From assembly GCF_030345095.1 (NCBI RefSeq), contig NZ_CP128360.1, positions 558,001 through 622,000 on the forward strand: a DNA stretch of 64,000 nt. Reading direction: 5' to 3'. This DNA is from Solwaraspora sp. WMMA2056 (GTDB taxonomy: Bacteria; Actinomycetota; Actinomycetes; Mycobacteriales; Micromonosporaceae). Of this stretch, positions 1 to 10,900 are shown in pieces (the stretch's first letter is position 1; each line of letters opens with the position of its first letter). Position numbers and translations under genes: made by a program. The notes beneath the pieces are model-generated. The model worked only from the letters and a program-made list of their open reading frames with translations. It was not told where the DNA came from and searched no databases.

Positions 1-71
1 CAGGCGCGGCCGCCGGTCCAGGCGTGGCCGCCGGCCCAGACGCGGGTCGCCGGCCCAGACGAGGCGCGGCC
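1..71. repeat. Imperfect tandem repeat of about 18 bp at the left edge
   Basis: Units beginning cag(g/a)cg start at 1, 19, 37 and 56. The first two differ at only two positions; the third and fourth diverge. The array runs off the left edge, so its full length is unknown. It lies beyond the 3' end of the WXG100-like operon and I see no convincing gene in it. Confidence 0.55.
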
Positions 72-101
72 CGGCTGCCGTCACCGGCGACCGGGCCGCG
101 C
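64..101 (-). terminator. GC-rich hairpin, likely terminator of the WXG100-like operon
   Basis: An 11-bp perfect inverted repeat (gcgcggcccgg at 64-74, ccgggccgcgc at 91-101) sits about 30 nt beyond the stop of the last minus-strand WXG100-like gene. There is no U-tract, as is usual for actinomycete hairpin terminators. Confidence 0.45.
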
Positions 102-131
102 GCGAGACACCTGCCGCGCAGGTCGAGAGGG

Positions 132-437
132 TCAGCTCGCGGGTGGCGGCTGGGACAGCGTCTGGTCCATGTCGCTCAGGTTCTTCGCGATCATCGAGAA
201 GCTCGACGCGAAGGTCTCCAGGTTGCTGACAGCCTTGGTCAGTGAGTTGGTGAACTCGGTGTACTGCGTGCTCATCACCGGGCTGGACTGCTGTAGCCAC
301 AGGCCGCCCTGGCTGGTCAGCAACTCACTGACGCTGGTCTGCAGGTTCGTCAGTACGCTGGCGATCTCCGCGCCCTCGGTGGTCAGCCGCCCGGCGACGG
401 TGTTGACCAGGGCGTAGTCGACGTTTACTTCTGGCAT
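132..437 (-). CDS. WXG100-like small secreted protein (second paralogue)
   Basis: This is a 101-residue, almost entirely helical protein of the size of ESAT-6/CFP-10 (WXG100) family members, which form helical-hairpin dimers exported by type VII secretion. The central turn reads GGLWLQQSSP, so the family's W-x-G is replaced by W-L-Q. The start is ATG at 437 with GGAGG 7 nt upstream. It is the last gene of a three-gene minus operon, 22 nt after its paralogue, with which it shares LLTS.GGLWLQ.SSP..S.QY..F. The pair probably forms a heterodimer like EsxA/EsxB and may be a partner or chaperone for the large effectors beside it; that role is inferred from position. No C-terminal YxxxD/E signal is present. 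Confidence 0.75.
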   Translation of the reverse strand: MPEVNVDYALVNTVAGRLTTEGAEIASVLTNLQTSVSELLTSQGGLWLQQSSPVMSTQYTEFTNSLTKAVSNLETFASSFSMIAKNLSDMDQTLSQPPPAS

Positions 438-459
438 CGGATGCCTCCGGTTGGCTGGT

Positions 460-765
460 TCAGCTGGCGCTGCTGGAGGTGGCGATCTGCTCGTCCATCG
501 TGCTGAGCTGAACGGTGATGTTGTGGAACTGCTGGGCGAAGGACCGGATACTCTCGATCGCTGCGGTCAGCTCGGTGTTGAAGGTCTGGTACTGCCCGCT
601 GAGGGTGGGGCTCGACTTCTGCAGCCACAGGCCACCGTCGCTGGTGAGCAGCTGGGACACCGCGGCGAGCAGGTTCTCCAGGCGCGGTACGGTCTGCGTC
701 ACGGCGGAGTTGAGCTGGTCGTTGACCGACTGCACCTTGCTGAAGTCGACGGTGATGTTCGGCAT
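460..765 (-). CDS. WXG100-like small secreted protein (first paralogue)
   Basis: This is another 101-residue helical-hairpin protein of the WXG100 type, with the turn GGLWLQKSSP near residues 45-54. It is a clear paralogue of the next gene downstream. The start is ATG at 765 with a GGAG ribosome site 9 nt upstream. It begins 24 nt after the stop of the 337-residue gene, so co-transcription is likely. The C-terminus is Ser/Ala-rich and lacks the YxxxD/E export motif. That motif may be supplied by a partner; the larger protein upstream does carry one. WXG100 membership rests on length, helical pattern, central Trp and context; a structure or profile search would settle it. Confidence 0.75.
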   Translation of the reverse strand: MPNITVDFSKVQSVNDQLNSAVTQTVPRLENLLAAVSQLLTSDGGLWLQKSSPTLSGQYQTFNTELTAAIESIRSFAQQFHNITVQLSTMDEQIATSSSAS

Positions 766-789
766 GGCATTGCTCCAAAGGTGACTGGG

Positions 790-1803
790 TCAGATGGTGA
801 CAGTGGTGTAGGGGACGTAGTCGTCCTCGGATGACTCCTCGGAGACGAGCGTCCACTCCCCGGTGTTCGGATTGCCGGTGTACGTCTTGGTGCCTTCCGA
901 ATCCACGACTGTCTTGGTGCCGGTGTCCGGTCCGGTCACCACGATGTCGGTCGTGGTGGTCTCGCCTTCGTGGTCGACGGTCACCTGATGCGATCCGCCG
1001 TCGGCCTTCGGGGTGACCGTGCTGGTGGTGGTGCCCTCGCTGGTGGTGGAGGTCACCACGAACGAACCGTCGTCGTTGGTCTTCTTCTCGATCTTCTCCT
1101 CCGCGCCGTCGGAGTGGGTGATGGTGGAGGTGTAGTCGACGACGTCGGTCTTCCCGTCGCCGTCGGTGTCGCGGTAGGTGAACTGGGTCGTCTCGGTGTA
1201 GGTCAGCCCGTCGCCGGAGGTGACCGTGGTCGTCTCGGAGACGACGTTGCCGTCGTCGTCCAGGACCGCCGTCGTCTGGTTGCTGCCCACCGGCGAGGTG
1301 CCGTCGATGGAGGTGGGCGGGTCCCCTGGCTCCGGCACCGGATCGCCACTCCACACCGGCACTGAACCGTCGACCAGGTTTCCGTCCTCGTCGTAGTACT
1401 GGAAGGTGATCTCCCGGTCCTTCAGGTCGAGGTAGCGCTCGTACGCGGCGGTGTCGGACTGCCAGCCACTGATGCTGGACCGCAGCCGGTCCAGGTTCAC
1501 CTTGCCGGCCACGTCGGCGTCCAGGTCGAAGTAGGCCTTGGCGGTGCTGTCGAAGGTGTTCGCCAGCTCGTCGAGCAGCTCCATCGAGTCCTTGAACGGG
1601 GTATGGCAGGCGGAGAAGAATGCGCTCAGCGTCCCGTACAGGGTCGAATTGCCGACCTGGCTGGAGTCGACGACGGTCCCGTCGGCGGTGACCACTGCCC
1701 GGCGCGAGCCGGTCTCCACGTCGAACTGGATCTTGCTTTTCAGCTCACGCAGGCTGCCCGCGAGGCTGTGCAGCAGCGCGTAGTCGAGCACCAGGTCAGC
1801 CAC
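790..1803 (-). CDS. WXG-like N-terminal domain fused to an acidic beta-repeat tail
   Basis: This 337-residue protein starts at GTG 1803 with a strong GGAGGAAGG site. Residues 1-130 are helical and resemble the WXG100/LXG-type N-terminal module of T7SS substrates; they include AYFDLDADV, which fits the YxxxD/E export motif. From about residue 135 the protein becomes a Thr/Ser/Asp/Gly-rich repeat of short beta strands, with acidic turns such as DEDGN and DDDGN and one DTDGDGKTD loop that matches the DxDxDGxxD calcium-binding pattern. No catalytic motif is visible. It leads the operon with the two WXG100-like genes and is divergent from the giant effector gene. It may be a surface or structural substrate of the secretion system; the function is unknown. 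Confidence 0.65.
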   Translation of the reverse strand: MADLVLDYALLHSLAGSLRELKSKIQFDVETGSRRAVVTADGTVVDSSQVGNSTLYGTLSAFFSACHTPFKDSMELLDELANTFDSTAKAYFDLDADVAGKVNLDRLRSSISGWQSDTAAYERYLDLKDREITFQYYDEDGNLVDGSVPVWSGDPVPEPGDPPTSIDGTSPVGSNQTTAVLDDDGNVVSETTTVTSGDGLTYTETTQFTYRDTDGDGKTDVVDYTSTITHSDGAEEKIEKKTNDDGSFVVTSTTSEGTTTSTVTPKADGGSHQVTVDHEGETTTTDIVVTGPDTGTKTVVDSEGTKTYTGNPNTGEWTLVSEESSEDDYVPYTTVTI

Positions 1804-1946
1804 CCTGCGCCCCTTCCTCCGGCTCGTCGGCGTACGCCGTCTGTGTGGTTCGACGCGGCCGGGGCCGCCAGCGGTTCACTGTGAACCTCCACGCGGGTGC
1901 GCCACGTCGAACATGACGACGGCGTCCGGGGCAGCGGGAGGGTCCG
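1804..1946. promoter_or_regulatory. Divergent promoter region between the WXG100-like operon and the giant gene
   Basis: These 143 nt hold both ribosome sites: GGAGGAAGG for the minus-strand GTG at 1803 and GGGAGGG for the plus-strand GTG at 1947. Both promoters must lie here or within the neighbouring genes, so shared control of effector and partners is likely. I cannot name reliable -35/-10 boxes. Confidence 0.5.
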
Positions 1947-4900
1947 GTGGGGGTACGGCCTGGTGACTGGTCACCGCTCACGCTGTCGGGTGACCCCACA
2001 CCCGGCGATCCGGACGTGCTGCTGCGCGTCGCCAGCTACATGGACGTCATGGCGGGCCACGCCAAGACCGCCGACGACGGGCTCGCGGCGGTGCTGCGGC
2101 AGAGCGGCGACGGGGCGTTCGTCGGCAAGACCGCAGACTGGCTGCGCGAACAGATCAGCAAGGAGATGAGCGGGTTCATCGCCGGGGTACGTACCGCCTT
2201 CTCCGCCGCCGGGCCGGCCGTCCGCACGTACGCCGAGGCGCTGCGCGAGGCGCAGGCAAAGGCGGACCAGGCGCTGCGCGACGCGGCCGGGGCCGGCGAC
2301 GACGAGGAACGGATCAACGCCCTCAAGACCACCGCGGAGAACGCCGCCGCGGACGTCAAAACCGCAGCGGGTACGGCTCGCCAGGCCATTCTCGACGCCA
2401 CCGGCCACATCAAGTCACCCGTGACGCCGAAGTCCGCCTGTGAGGTGTTCTGGGAGATCTTCACCTGGCTGACCCTCATCGTCACCGTGGTCGCGATCTT
2501 CGTCGGCGGCCCGCTCGGCCTGATCGCCTTCGCGATGAACGCCGCCCTGGCGGTGAAGGCGACCCTGGACTTCGCCATGGGCAAGACGAACGCGCTGGGT
2601 CTGGCGCTCGGCCTGCTCGGGCTGCTCGGCCCCAGCACCCGACCGCTGATCGCCCTCGGCGACCTCACCAAGCTGGCCACCACCGCCTGGCGCAACATCA
2701 CCCAGTTCAGCCGGAACAGCTTCACCCTGGCGCGCGCCGGCATCAACGACTTCTGGCGGACGGTGTCGACGCTGAGCCTCAGCGGGGCCATGCGCGGCAT
2801 CGGCGACATCGGGGTCACCCTGGCCAACTCGGTGAAGGTCGGCGCGCTGATGATCCCCCGGATCGTCGGCCCGATGGACGGACTGGCCGCTCGTGGATTC
2901 GTGACCCTGGAGAAGTTCACCCTGGTCACCGTCCCGGCGACGGTCGTCCGGTTGGGCACCGTCGGACAGCTGGGTCTGGTCAAGCTCGCGGGTGTGACGG
3001 CCGACGCGGGCCGGTTCATCGCCGCCAACGCCGTCAGGTTCGGCAACCTGATGGCGCGGGAGCTGGGCGGCTGGCAATGGCTACGGATCTTCCTGCCCTT
3101 GGCCGGTCATGAGATCCGCGCCGTCGGAGTGTCCGGGGCGTTCAAGCTCGGCGTGCTGGGTCGCGGTCTCGGACTGACCCGGTTCGACGGACTCGCGGCG
3201 CTCGGCGGCGGTGTCCGGCTCGCCAACGGCCTCACCACGGTGCACGTCGTCAAGCCCGGCGGAGCGCCACCGCCCGCCGGTGGAATCAACTTCAGTCCCA
3301 GCGGGCTGCACCTTCCCGACCTGATCGAGAAGCCGCTGATCGGCGCCCCGTCGGCGCAGCAGCTCAGCTTCTCGGCCCGTGGTCTCGACCTGTCCGCGGC
3401 ACGTGGCGCGCTCGGCCTGCATGACCTCGCGGGGCTACGCGGCGTGCAGAACCTGGACGTACCGATGCCGAGGACGGCCGGCCCGGTCACCCCGATCCCC
3501 GCGACCAATCTGCCCGGTGCCGCGCACACGGTCGACCTGGGCCACATCTCCAGGCTCGAGGTGCCGACGGTCGGCCCGGTCGCGGGGATGAATCAGGTGA
3601 TCATGCCCACGGTGGCCACACCGGGCGCGGTGACGTTGCCGAACATGCAGATCGGCAATCTCAGCGCCACCCTGAACCGGGGCGTCGGCGGCGTCGACGG
3701 GCTGGCGGATTTCGGTCGCGCCGAGCTGCGCAATCTGCACATGGGCGAGGTCAGCGCGGTCCGGGTCTCGGAGACCGGGGTGGCGTTCAACCTCGGCGCA
3801 CCGGAGAAGGCGTTCGGTGACGTCAGTCTGGCCTCGCCCACGCCGACCCCCGTCTCGGCGCTCACCCCGACTCCGACTGGTTCGATCTCGCCGACGGCGC
3901 CGACGGGCATCACCCGGGTCGACGCTCCCGCGCCGATCGGGATGCAGCTCGGCAGGACCGCCGACGCGACCACCGTCCACCAGGCGCTGAACCTGCTCGA
4001 CGAGCCTGGTACGGCCGCGCTCACCGGCCTGCACCGACTCGATCCGCCGACGGTCACCGTGCCCACCAGCCTCAGCCGTGACCTCTCGATGCCCGCCCCG
4101 CCCCGCCTGGATCTGGCCGGCGGCCCGTCGCCGCAGCAGCTCAATCACCTGCACGCGGTGGAGCAGCTCAAACAGGCACAGCACGCGCTGGCCAACGTCT
4201 CCGGGGATGCGTTGGCCCTGGCCCGCGCCGAAAAGGACGTCCGGGTCGCTGAGGCGCTGGTGCGTAGGACCGCAGACGGAGTCAAGGTCGAAGCCCGCGA
4301 GGTATCCAACACCGTCGACAACCCGGCGGCTAACCGCACCGGTACGGTCGCACCAGACCTCGCGGCGGCCAGACCGGCCGCCGACGTGGACCTCGCGGCG
4401 GCCAAACCGGCCATGACGGTGGACGAATCGGTGCAGGCGCTGCAGACCCGGCTGGACAACCTGCGCGGCCCGGACGCCCCCCGTACCGATTTCGCCGCGC
4501 TGGACCTGGAACATCGGTTCGCCCAGCTGCGCCCGACGGCCTCGGCCGACCTCGCCGAACTGCCTGCGGTCCCCACCCACCGGCCCGGCACCAGCATGGC
4601 GGAGCTGGAGAGCCGGCTGGCCGCGCTGCGCGGCACCGATCCGCCCTCCCCGGCGGCCCGCCAGTTGGAGCTTGAACACCGCTTCAACCAGCTCCGACCA
4701 GGCGGGGCGGTCGAACATCGCCAGGTCGACCCGGCGATGTTCCCGGACGTCCCCACGATCTCCCCGGCGGAGGCCACCGCCCGCGCGACCGCCGTCGAAC
4801 GCCTGACCGATCTGGAAGCTCAGCTGGTCGCCGTCCGCGCCGAGGAGACTCCCCTCGATGTCGGTCCGACGCGCCTCGACGACGCCGGGTCTGCGGCCAC

Positions 4901-7900
4901 GCCGCAGTCCGGCACGGGTCGACCGCAGACCCCCGACCAGACGGGTACGCCGGGCCGAGCTGAAGGGCCAACCGGTACGGGTAAAGACGACGGTCTGCTG
5001 AACCTGCCCAGCGTGCCACGCACCGATCCGGCGGCCACCCCCGGCGCGGAGGCACTCAGCCAACGGTTGACCGAACTCGTCTCCGACGCGCGGGGTGTCG
5101 ACCTGCCCGGGTCTGAACTGAGGGTGCTGAGCACCGAGGTTCGTACGGCGATCGAGCAGGGCCGGCACGGTGACGCGGCCCGAGGGCTCAACACGCTGCA
5201 CGACCGGATCGACCGGCAGGCCCTGTTCCAGCGGCTCGACTCGTACCGGGTGCACGTCGACGCCGGGCATCACCGCGCCGCGCAGCTGGGCATGGACAAG
5301 TCGACCTGGTTGCAACACGCCATCGACATCGAACGGGCGACCGCCGCCGGACGCACCTACGAACTGCACCGGCTGCTGAACGACTACGAGAACAGCCTCG
5401 CCGGCAAGCTCGCCGAGCAGAAGTTGCACGACCAGGTCGTACCCGACGGCGCGCCGGGCCGGGCTCCGGACGAGGCCGGGTCGACGGGCGACCTCGACGA
5501 GTTGCAGGCCCGCCTCGACGCGCTGCGTGGCGACCACACTCCCGACCCGCGACTCGCCGAGCTGGAACTGGAGCTGCGCTTCGCCAACCTGCGCGGCTCC
5601 GACGGCCCCGACGTAGCGCTCCCGGCGTTTCCGGAGCCACCCACGGCGCCGCCCACGTTGCCGTCGGGCGGCCTCGACGACCTGCAGAAGCGCCTGGACG
5701 CGTTGCGCGGGGACAGCACGCCGGACCCGAACCTGGCCGGCCTGGAACTGCGTCACCGGCTGGACGCGCTACGTGGCGTCGGGCCGGACACCCCACCGGT
5801 CAGGATCGAGGAACTGCCCGACGTACCGACGGTGCCGCCCGGCGCCCTCGACGACCTGACCGACCGGCTCGCCGACCTGCGCGCCCACCGGGAGGAAGTG
5901 CTCGGCATGCCGCCGGCGGAGCGGGCCGAATGGAGTGCCGAGTTCGCCCGGTCCGGCGACGAGGCCGCCGACGCGGCCGTGCTGGCCCGGTACGAGACGC
6001 GCATCGCGGCGTTGGAACGCGAGGCCCGCCTCGCACAGCTGCGCGACGGGACCGGTCCGCTCTCCGCCGACGAGTACCGGACCTGGCAGGACGCGCTCGT
6101 CCGGGCCGGCGACAATCAGGCCGACATCGATCAGGTGCTGTCCCGCTACGCCGCGCGGCTCGACGAGCACCGGCTGGACAGCACCACCCAGATCAACGTC
6201 GCGCTCACCTCCCCGGACCACCTCCGCCCACTCGATTCCCGCCTGGACGAGGCCCTCGGCGGGCTGTCCCAGGGCCTGCGCAACGACACCGCGGCGCGCT
6301 ACACCACCCTCGGCGACCGGTTGGCCCAGCTACGCGGAGCCGACGCCACCGCGGTGTCCGGTCGGGCCGCAGACGAGCTACCGTCGCCCGGGCCGCAGGC
6401 TGCCGACTCGACGATCGGCCACCGGCTCGATGAGTTGCCGAGCCCGCCGCGCGACCTGCCGACGACCAGACCGGACCCGAACGCGGCGGACGCGGCGACC
6501 GGAACGAAGCTCACGGAAACCCCGGCGATCACCCCATCGGCGGAGACGCCTGCAGTCACCAAATCGGCGGAATCGCCGACGGCAACGAAGCCGCAGGACG
6601 CACCGGCCCGACCGACGCCGACGGCTGGCGACGAGGTCCTCGAACTGCCGGCACCGCGCCGCGTCGCCGACGATGCCTCCGCCACGCAAGCCGAGAAGCT
6701 GGTGACGCCGCCACGCGATCTGCTCGGCGACGGCCGACCCACCGGCCCGGCCCGGGTGATCGAGGTGGACGCCGAACGGTGGACGCCGTTCAAGGACGCG
6801 TTCCGCATCGAGCCCACCACCCCCGGCCAGCCGCCGAAGGTCACCCGGCCGCCGGCCAGCGGCGAGCGGGTCGGCGTCGGCTACCGCCTCACCGTCACCG
6901 AACAGGACATGCACGTCGCGCTCAAGCTGCACCTCGATGCCGCGCCCGGCGTCACGGCACGAGAGATCGCCGAGGTGAAGGCGCGCACCGTCGAAGGGCT
7001 GCAGCGGTACGTCAACGCACCCCAGCAGCACCTGCCGGGCTGGGACGTACCGATGCGGGTGACGGTGGACTTCGTCGACGACCCGGCCGATGCGCGCGGC
7101 ACCATCACGGTCGCCCCGGCCGGCACGCAGATGTCCCAGCAGACCTGGGCGGCCGGCGCGTCGCCGGCCAAGTACGCCCACGAGATCGTGCACCAGCTCG
7201 GCGTGAAGGACAGCACGGCGCCGCCGAACGCGTTGCTGCGCGACACCCACCAGCCCGAGCACGGCGATCTGATGGGCAGCCACCCGCACGGCGTCGACGA
7301 CTTCGTGTTGACCCCTCGGGCCCTCAGCCAGATCGCTGCGGTGCTCTCGCCGTACTTCTCGGGATCCACCGCCGCGCGGCCGGCGCCGGACCCGCTCACC
7401 GGCCACCTCGCCGAGGAGTTCTGGGCCTCCGGCGTGGACATCCCTCCCCCGGTCACCGAGGAGGCCGTGGCGCCCGCCCCAGCCAGGACGGTGTCCACCC
7501 CGTCGGGCCTCGCACCGGCGCCGCTGGCGGCCGTCGTCACGAGCAGCACCACGCCCAGGATCACCGTGACCGCGCCGGACGAGAGCATCGAGATGACGGT
7601 CCTGGCGCCGATCACGATGGTCGACAGCCCGCTGCCGGGCCTCTACAAGACCCGACCCGACCTGCTGTACACGTCGGAGACCATCGACGACCTCGACGGC
7701 CTGATCCGTGGACTCGAACAGAGCGTCGCCGACGCGGTGCGCGCCCGGGTGGCCGAGAAACTGCCGTTGGTGCCGGGGCTGTCGAAGCTCTCGGTGCAGA
7801 CCGACGAGATCGGGCAGGCGCTACGCGACGATGGCAAGTCGTTCTTCACCACCGGTGGCCGTAGCTTCGACGTCCGCGACGGGCTGTTCGGTTGGCACCG

Positions 7901-10900
7901 GGTCACCGTCGTACCGACCTGGTCGCCGGCCGAGGCCAAGGTCATCGACCAGTCCGAGGACAAGGCGAAGTTCGACACCCGCAGTGACCAGTCCGCGGGA
8001 ACCAAGCACGGGTCCACCAGCGGCGGCTCCGGGTCGGTCGGCGCCGGCACGATGTTCCCGCAGCGGGTCGGCTACGGCGCCGGCGGCTCCGTCGACGTCG
8101 CCCTCTCCCGGCCGCTGGAGTCGTTCGAGGACGGCGTCAAGCTGACCGACTCGCACAACGTCCGCAGCGGGTCAGCCTCCCACCTGGTGGCCGCGCCGGT
8201 CGGCTTCTCGGTCGTCGTGACGGACCCGGCCAGGCCGCTCACCGGCCCGAAGGCCGCCGATCGGCACGTTGGCGAACCGGTCCGGGCCGACGTGACGTTC
8301 CGCAGCGTCGACGACATCGCCAAGGCCACACCCCGCGAACCTGACTGGCTCACGGTCGACCCGAGCAAGCACACGTCCATGCTGGTCGAGAACTTCACAC
8401 CGGTACGCATCCTGCGTGCGGACATCGGTCTGGCCGAGGGCGCCGACCCGACGGGGACCTGGAACGACGTGGTCGAGGATCTACTCGTCCTGCTGCAGCC
8501 CACCAAGGCCGTCGGGCCAGGCACTCTTGGGTCAGGGCAGGCCCGTGGCCTGTTCAAGGAGTCCGCCGTGCTCGGCAACCTCATGCCGGCCCTGGACACC
8601 GTCGTCCATCCGCCGACGATCACCAGCACCCACGGCGCGCACGCACTGTCACTGGAACTCACGGCGAGCGTGCCGAAGCTGTCCGTCCTGGCCGACGTCG
8701 CCAAGACCTCCTTCCGCTGGCAGCCGGGGCAGAGCGAGGCGACGAAAGTGGCCCATTCCAGCCGGGTCGGCATGGGCCTCTCTCTGGTTCCCGCCCGGTG
8801 GGCGTTCGGCCCTGGATACGTGCAGGCCCGACTCTTCGGTGGCTTCATCCGCTCGATGACCGCCTCCGCCAGCCAGGGCGGCACGTCCCGGACCGGTACC
8901 GAGTTCAAGGACATCGCCAACGTCCTGGTGGAGGCACACTTCCGGGTCACCGTCAACGCCGGGCTACGCGAGGTGCCCGGCAGCCGGTTGTTCGGCGAGG
9001 GCACCGTCGCACCGGTCACCGTTGATCTGGTGGTGCTCGGGCACCTACCGGCGGTTCGGGTCGCCCAGCTGCTCAATGACAACAGCGTGCTCGTCCCGTC
9101 CCCGACCCAGTGGTACGTGCCGCCGTACGCGCTCAGCGGTGGCGGACGGTCGGTGATCTACGGACTCAGCGGGTTCCAACAGCTCTATCTGGATGTGAAC
9201 GGGCTGATCCGCCGCATCGAGGGTGGCTTCCTGCCCGAGTTCGGCACGTCCGGCAAGGTCAAACGGATGGCTACCAGCCGTGCCGCGATCGAACGGCAGG
9301 CCAACCAGGACGCGTTGGACCGGGCGCTGTCCATGCCCGGGTTGCGGCAGGGCAAGGGTGCCCTGTTCAAGACCGGTCTGATCGCCAGTCTCAGTCGCAC
9401 CAAGAAGATCGGCACTCGGCACGTCATCGTGCACGTGACCGCCAGCTACACCAGAGCCTTCCAGCACCTCGGCACCAGCAAGGGCGACGCGGTACGGACC
9501 ACTCACACCGACGCCTTCCAGGGAAAGATCAGCGCCGGCAGCCAGTGGCGAGGCGCCGTGGCGTTCGAGGGCGGTGGCGTCTTCCGGCTCACCGGCAGCA
9601 CGGCCGGCGCGTTCGTACCTGGGGGCGCGGTGGAGGTACGTGGCCGATTCGATCGACGCAGCGGCGCGCAGCTCGGCGGCCAGGAAAGCCGACTCAACGG
9701 CGGCACCCCGGACTCCCAGGCGTTCGGCAACGACCTGCAGATCACCGTGCAGGTGTACGCGTACACGAAGCGTCTCGGCCCGGACCCGAAGTCCCGGGTC
9801 AGGTTCGGGCGGGTGATGCACCAGCGGCTGCCTCGGCCGGCCACCGACTCGGGCAGGGTGGTGAACCCGACCCACGAGCCGGCCGCCCTGGTCGCCGGAA
9901 AGAAGTTCACCCGGTTCCGACTGGTCGAGACCCGTCCGGTCACCGTACAGTTCGACAACGCCTCGGTGCTGGCCCAACCGGTCAGTCTGCCGACCACGTT
10001 GACGCCACGGCCCGATCCGTTGGCGGTGGACCGACGGACCCAGCTCAAGCTGGACGAGCTGCGTGACTGGGTCGACGCGGGACCGAAGTCGACCGTCAAC
10101 CGCTGGCTGTCGGTAGAGGACTTCCCGGGTAGCACCTTCATCACCGCGCTTGCCAGGGATGCGCTGCACGCCGCCCAGCAGTACACCGACGCCGTGTCGC
10201 GCACCAAGTTGGGCGGCCTACGCGGCACGGACGGGCTGGCCGAGGGAATGCCGGTCTGGGCCAACATGATCGACCGGCTTGGCGAGTCGCGACAGAGCCA
10301 CGGCCTTGCCGTGATGCTCGACGGCGTGTGGCACGTGGACAAGGTCACCTCCGCCGAGGAGGGCGCGGCCACCGACCTGGCCATCGCGGCCGTATTGACC
10401 AACCCGAAAGTGCTGCCGGCGTACGCCACCATCACCAACGAATCCGCCTCGGTCGGCTCGGTCGAGATCAGCGCCGACAAGACCGTCGAGAAGCAGTTCG
10501 CGATGCGCGCCAACTTCTCGGCGAACGTCCGGCGCGTCGGCACCAGCACCAGCACCACCCACGGTGGCGGCGCGGTCTTTCCCGCCACGTACGAGAAGGT
10601 GCTCTACGCCGGATCAAAGCGCGACACCGAGAGCATCAGTGGCGCGATCGAACGCAACGCCAACAACCGCAAGGGAAAGCAGCGGTCGTTCCTGGTCGCG
10701 TTCGACATGCGGGTGTCTGCGGCGGTGGAGATCACCAACGATCCGGACCGGTACGCCGTCATCCCACAGTCCCTGCGCAGCGGCGAGTGGTTGCATCACC
10801 ACAAGTCGGTGGCCCGGCACGGCACCATCGCCAATGCGATCTTCCTGCGGCTGTCCGCCGCCACCATGGTGAAGCTCGGCCTGCTGCCGAAGTTGGCCGG

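Noticed and set aside
3435-5756. Long antisense open frame (about 773 codons) within the giant gene
   Set aside because: It is an Arg/Gln/Gly-rich shadow of high-GC coding sequence, has no recognisable domain or ribosome site, and the plus-strand frame has coherent repeats.
4430-6345. Leucine-rich repeat (LRR) domain in the giant protein
   Set aside because: The L..RL..LRG spacing does not match LRR consensus; the segments predict charged helices separated by Pro-rich spacers.
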